Positions 62,517 through 64,000 of a DNA stretch of 64,000 nt are shown one piece after another. How positions within the stretch are numbered: the stretch's first letter is position 1; every line of letters begins with the position of its first letter. The notes beneath the pieces were generated by a model. The model ran no database searches and had not been told where the DNA came from. It saw nothing but the letters and a program-made list of their open reading frames with translations. The DNA is taken from positions 1-64,000 of the forward strand of contig WGMJ01000014.1 in the NCBI GenBank assembly GCA_016125135.1, read 5' to 3'. The position numbers were made by a program, and so were the translations under genes. This stretch comes from Alphaproteobacteria bacterium. GTDB taxonomy: Bacteria; Pseudomonadota; Alphaproteobacteria; Micavibrionales; Micavibrionaceae.

Positions 62517-63196
62517 TAATGCGCGTCACCAATCCTATCTGGTTAATTACCATGACGGACATTATGGCGTTGCTTTTGTGCTTCTTCGTCATGATCTTCG
62601 CTATGGGGACGTATGAGATCAAGAAGAAGGACGCTGGCGAAACGCCCGAGAAGCTGACACATGCCGAGAAAACGGTTGAAATAGCAGGGCCTGAGCCTTT
62701 GCCAATGGCGCAATATAACAAGGGCGCCGATTTGCAATATGTAGCCAGTATTTTCAAAAAACAAAAAGCTGAAGCGCCAGAGCTTAAGAATATGTCTATA
62801 AGGACGGCGGGAGATCGCCTTGTCTTATCGTTTCCTTCCTCGTTCCTGTTCGAGAAAAATAGCGCGGCGCTCTCGGCAAAAGCGCAAAAAACGCTCGGAA
62901 TTATGGCTTCCCTGCTCACATCCATCGACAATACAATCCAGATCGTTGGTATGGCTGATGCCAGTCTCGCTACCAATGCAAAGGGCAATGCAAATTGGTC
63001 TTTATCGCTGATGCGGGCGGTTAGTGTGGGCCAAGCACTTAAAAGCGCAGGTTATGAGCGCAAAATTGTAACACAGGGACGTGGTGATTCGCTGGCTTCT
63101 GCCAAAGCGCGGGATAGTGATCGCCGCGTGGATATCGTCCTTTTGCCGTATGACTTTACCAGCCCTGCCAGCAAGGGGATAATTTTTATTCCTTAA
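62513..63196 (+). CDS. motB: Flagellar motor stator protein MotB
   Basis: A 227-residue MotB. The membrane helix WLITMTDIMALLLCFFVMIF (10-29) contains Asp16 at the proton-channel position. A plug/linker follows, then an OmpA-like domain (about 85-225) with NWSLSLMRAVSVGQALKSAG (about 163-182) and RDSDRRVDIVL (about 201-211), which bind peptidoglycan. It starts inside the end of the preceding MotB-like gene (ATGA). Its MotA partner is probably the gene at 42558. Confidence 0.9.
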   Translation: MIMRVTNPIWLITMTDIMALLLCFFVMIFAMGTYEIKKKDAGETPEKLTHAEKTVEIAGPEPLPMAQYNKGADLQYVASIFKKQKAEAPELKNMSIRTAGDRLVLSFPSSFLFEKNSAALSAKAQKTLGIMASLLTSIDNTIQIVGMADASLATNAKGNANWSLSLMRAVSVGQALKSAGYERKIVTQGRGDSLASAKARDSDRRVDIVLLPYDFTSPASKGIIFIP

Positions 63197-63232
63197 TTGC
63201 CGCTATTATTGCTATCTGGCACACTGTTTCCG

Positions 63233-64000
63233 ATGCTCAGGCTCTACTTTAACATCTTGATTCTCATGGCTTTCATGCTTCTGCCGTTGGCCGCGCAGGC
63301 GCTTGAAATCCGTGCCAGCGAGAAAGAAAATTTCAGTCGTGTGGTTTTCGAGTTTCCACAGCGCACCGACTATGATGCCAGCCAGCAGGGAAATATCTTC
63401 CGCATTACATTCAAAACACCAGCCCCTGCAACAACAATCCCGTCTATAAGTGCGTTAACGCGTGTCGAAAAAATTGCACAAAGTAACGACACGGTTTTTG
63501 AAATCACCGTCAAGTCCGGTATGAGTGCCCGTGCAGCTGCTTTGGGAAACCGTGTGATTGTTGATATTAAGGGCGGGCCGTCCACACAAACATCTGCGCC
63601 CACACCAACGCCTGAAGCCTCAATTCCGTCAGATGCACCCGATGTCCTCACGCCGCCTATCGAACCTGTCAAGAAAGCTACAGAGCCTGTAATGCCAGCC
63701 GTAGCGCCGCCTGTAGTGGAGACACTCAAAACAACAATAGCAGCAGAAAAACCAACGGGCGCTGCATCACCACATACAATTACGCTTGGTTCGTCAAGCG
63801 CGCTCTCAATGGCTGTGTTCAAGCGCGATGATAGACTTTGGCTCGTTACAAATCAGCCCAACATGGTGGTGTTCCCGCAAGTTGAAGGGCGGCAGGCAGA
63901 GGATTTCCCGCCGTTTGACAAGATTGCGATCCAGGGCGGCACGGCTTACCGTGTGCAACTGCCCGCAAATTTGCGTACAGCCGGTGTTGTTGTTGAAAGT
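63233..64000 (+). CDS. Secreted protein with AMIN-like N-terminal region, cut by window end
   Basis: The frame is open from the ATG at 63233 to base 64000 (256 codons, no stop). A signal peptide is visible (LYFNILILMAFMLLPLAAQA, about 4-23). The first mature part (ALEIRASEKENFSRVVFEFP) has the beta-strand rhythm of AMIN domains, which target envelope machinery; then come a Pro/Thr-rich linker (about 120-175) and another globular part. It follows motB in the same direction. The full length and function are unknown. Confidence 0.7.
   Translation, partial: MLRLYFNILILMAFMLLPLAAQALEIRASEKENFSRVVFEFPQRTDYDASQQGNIFRITFKTPAPATTIPSISALTRVEKIAQSNDTVFEITVKSGMSARAAALGNRVIVDIKGGPSTQTSAPTPTPEASIPSDAPDVLTPPIEPVKKATEPVMPAVAPPVVETLKTTIAAEKPTGAASPHTITLGSSSALSMAVFKRDDRLWLVTNQPNMVVFPQVEGRQAEDFPPFDKIAIQGGTAYRVQLPANLRTAGVVVES

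Noticed and set aside
63217-63231. Sigma-54-like TGGCACACTGTTTCC upstream of the last gene
   Set aside because: The -12 position is CC rather than GC, and a start from it would fall inside the gene after the ATG at 63233.

Overview
The window is chromosomal DNA of an alphaproteobacterium of moderate GC content, probably a deep-branching non-Rickettsiales lineage such as the Micavibrio/Rhodospirillales side. The evidence is the set of class-specific genes: CtrA, FlbD, FliX, FlbT, FlaF, DUF484 beside XerC, class I LysRS, SdhE beside RecG and Mfd, and the fliM-DUF6468-motE arrangement. The species-level guess is inference; no rRNA or tRNA gene is present to test it. There is no insertion sequence, prophage, CRISPR array or integrase other than XerC.

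Left part (1-26500), housekeeping and accessory genes: a truncated priA, a transaldolase-type aldolase, DUF484-xerC, an orphan gene, recG divergent from sdhE-mfd, a small basic protein, an AmgK-like sugar kinase, two tandem patatin-like genes (one with a broken active-site motif), ileS, a deoxyribosyltransferase-like protein, a nitroreductase, a hybrid histidine kinase with an ethylene-receptor-type membrane sensor, class I lysS, a DinG/XPD-type helicase, another orphan, and yejB.

Middle part (26500-38200): fliI-fliJ read towards yejB and diverge from ctrA across a short, motif-rich promoter region. After ctrA comes a clear terminator, then the tight cluster pgsA-pyrD-yejA-kdsB-like-histidine phosphatase. 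A FliK-like protein and flhG-flhF follow on the other strand.

Right part (38300-64000), flagellum: fliF-fliG-fliH-fliN-motA-flbD-flhA (minus strand); a FlaG-like gene; a flagellin-like gene with flbT and flaF; flgI-flgJ(rod-binding)-flgN-like-fliK behind a sigma-54 promoter; fliX and dksA (plus); flgF-flgG-flgA-flgH behind a second sigma-54 promoter and closed by a terminator; and fliL-fliM-DUF6468-motE-motB-like-motB and the start of a secreted protein (plus). The regulators (CtrA, FlbD, FliX, FlbT, FlaF) sit among the genes they probably control. CtrA-type TTAA-N7-TTAA boxes lie upstream of flhF and of the flagellin-like gene, and the two sigma-54 promoters lie upstream of the rod/ring/hook-stage operons. 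This fits the Caulobacter-type hierarchy: CtrA for early genes, sigma-54 plus FlbD/FliX for later ones.

The genome is very compact. No stretch longer than 300 bases lacks a gene. Several convergent gene pairs end with abutting or overlapping stop codons. The largest gaps (47181-47465, 58376-58643, 38120-38370) hold regulatory motifs described below.
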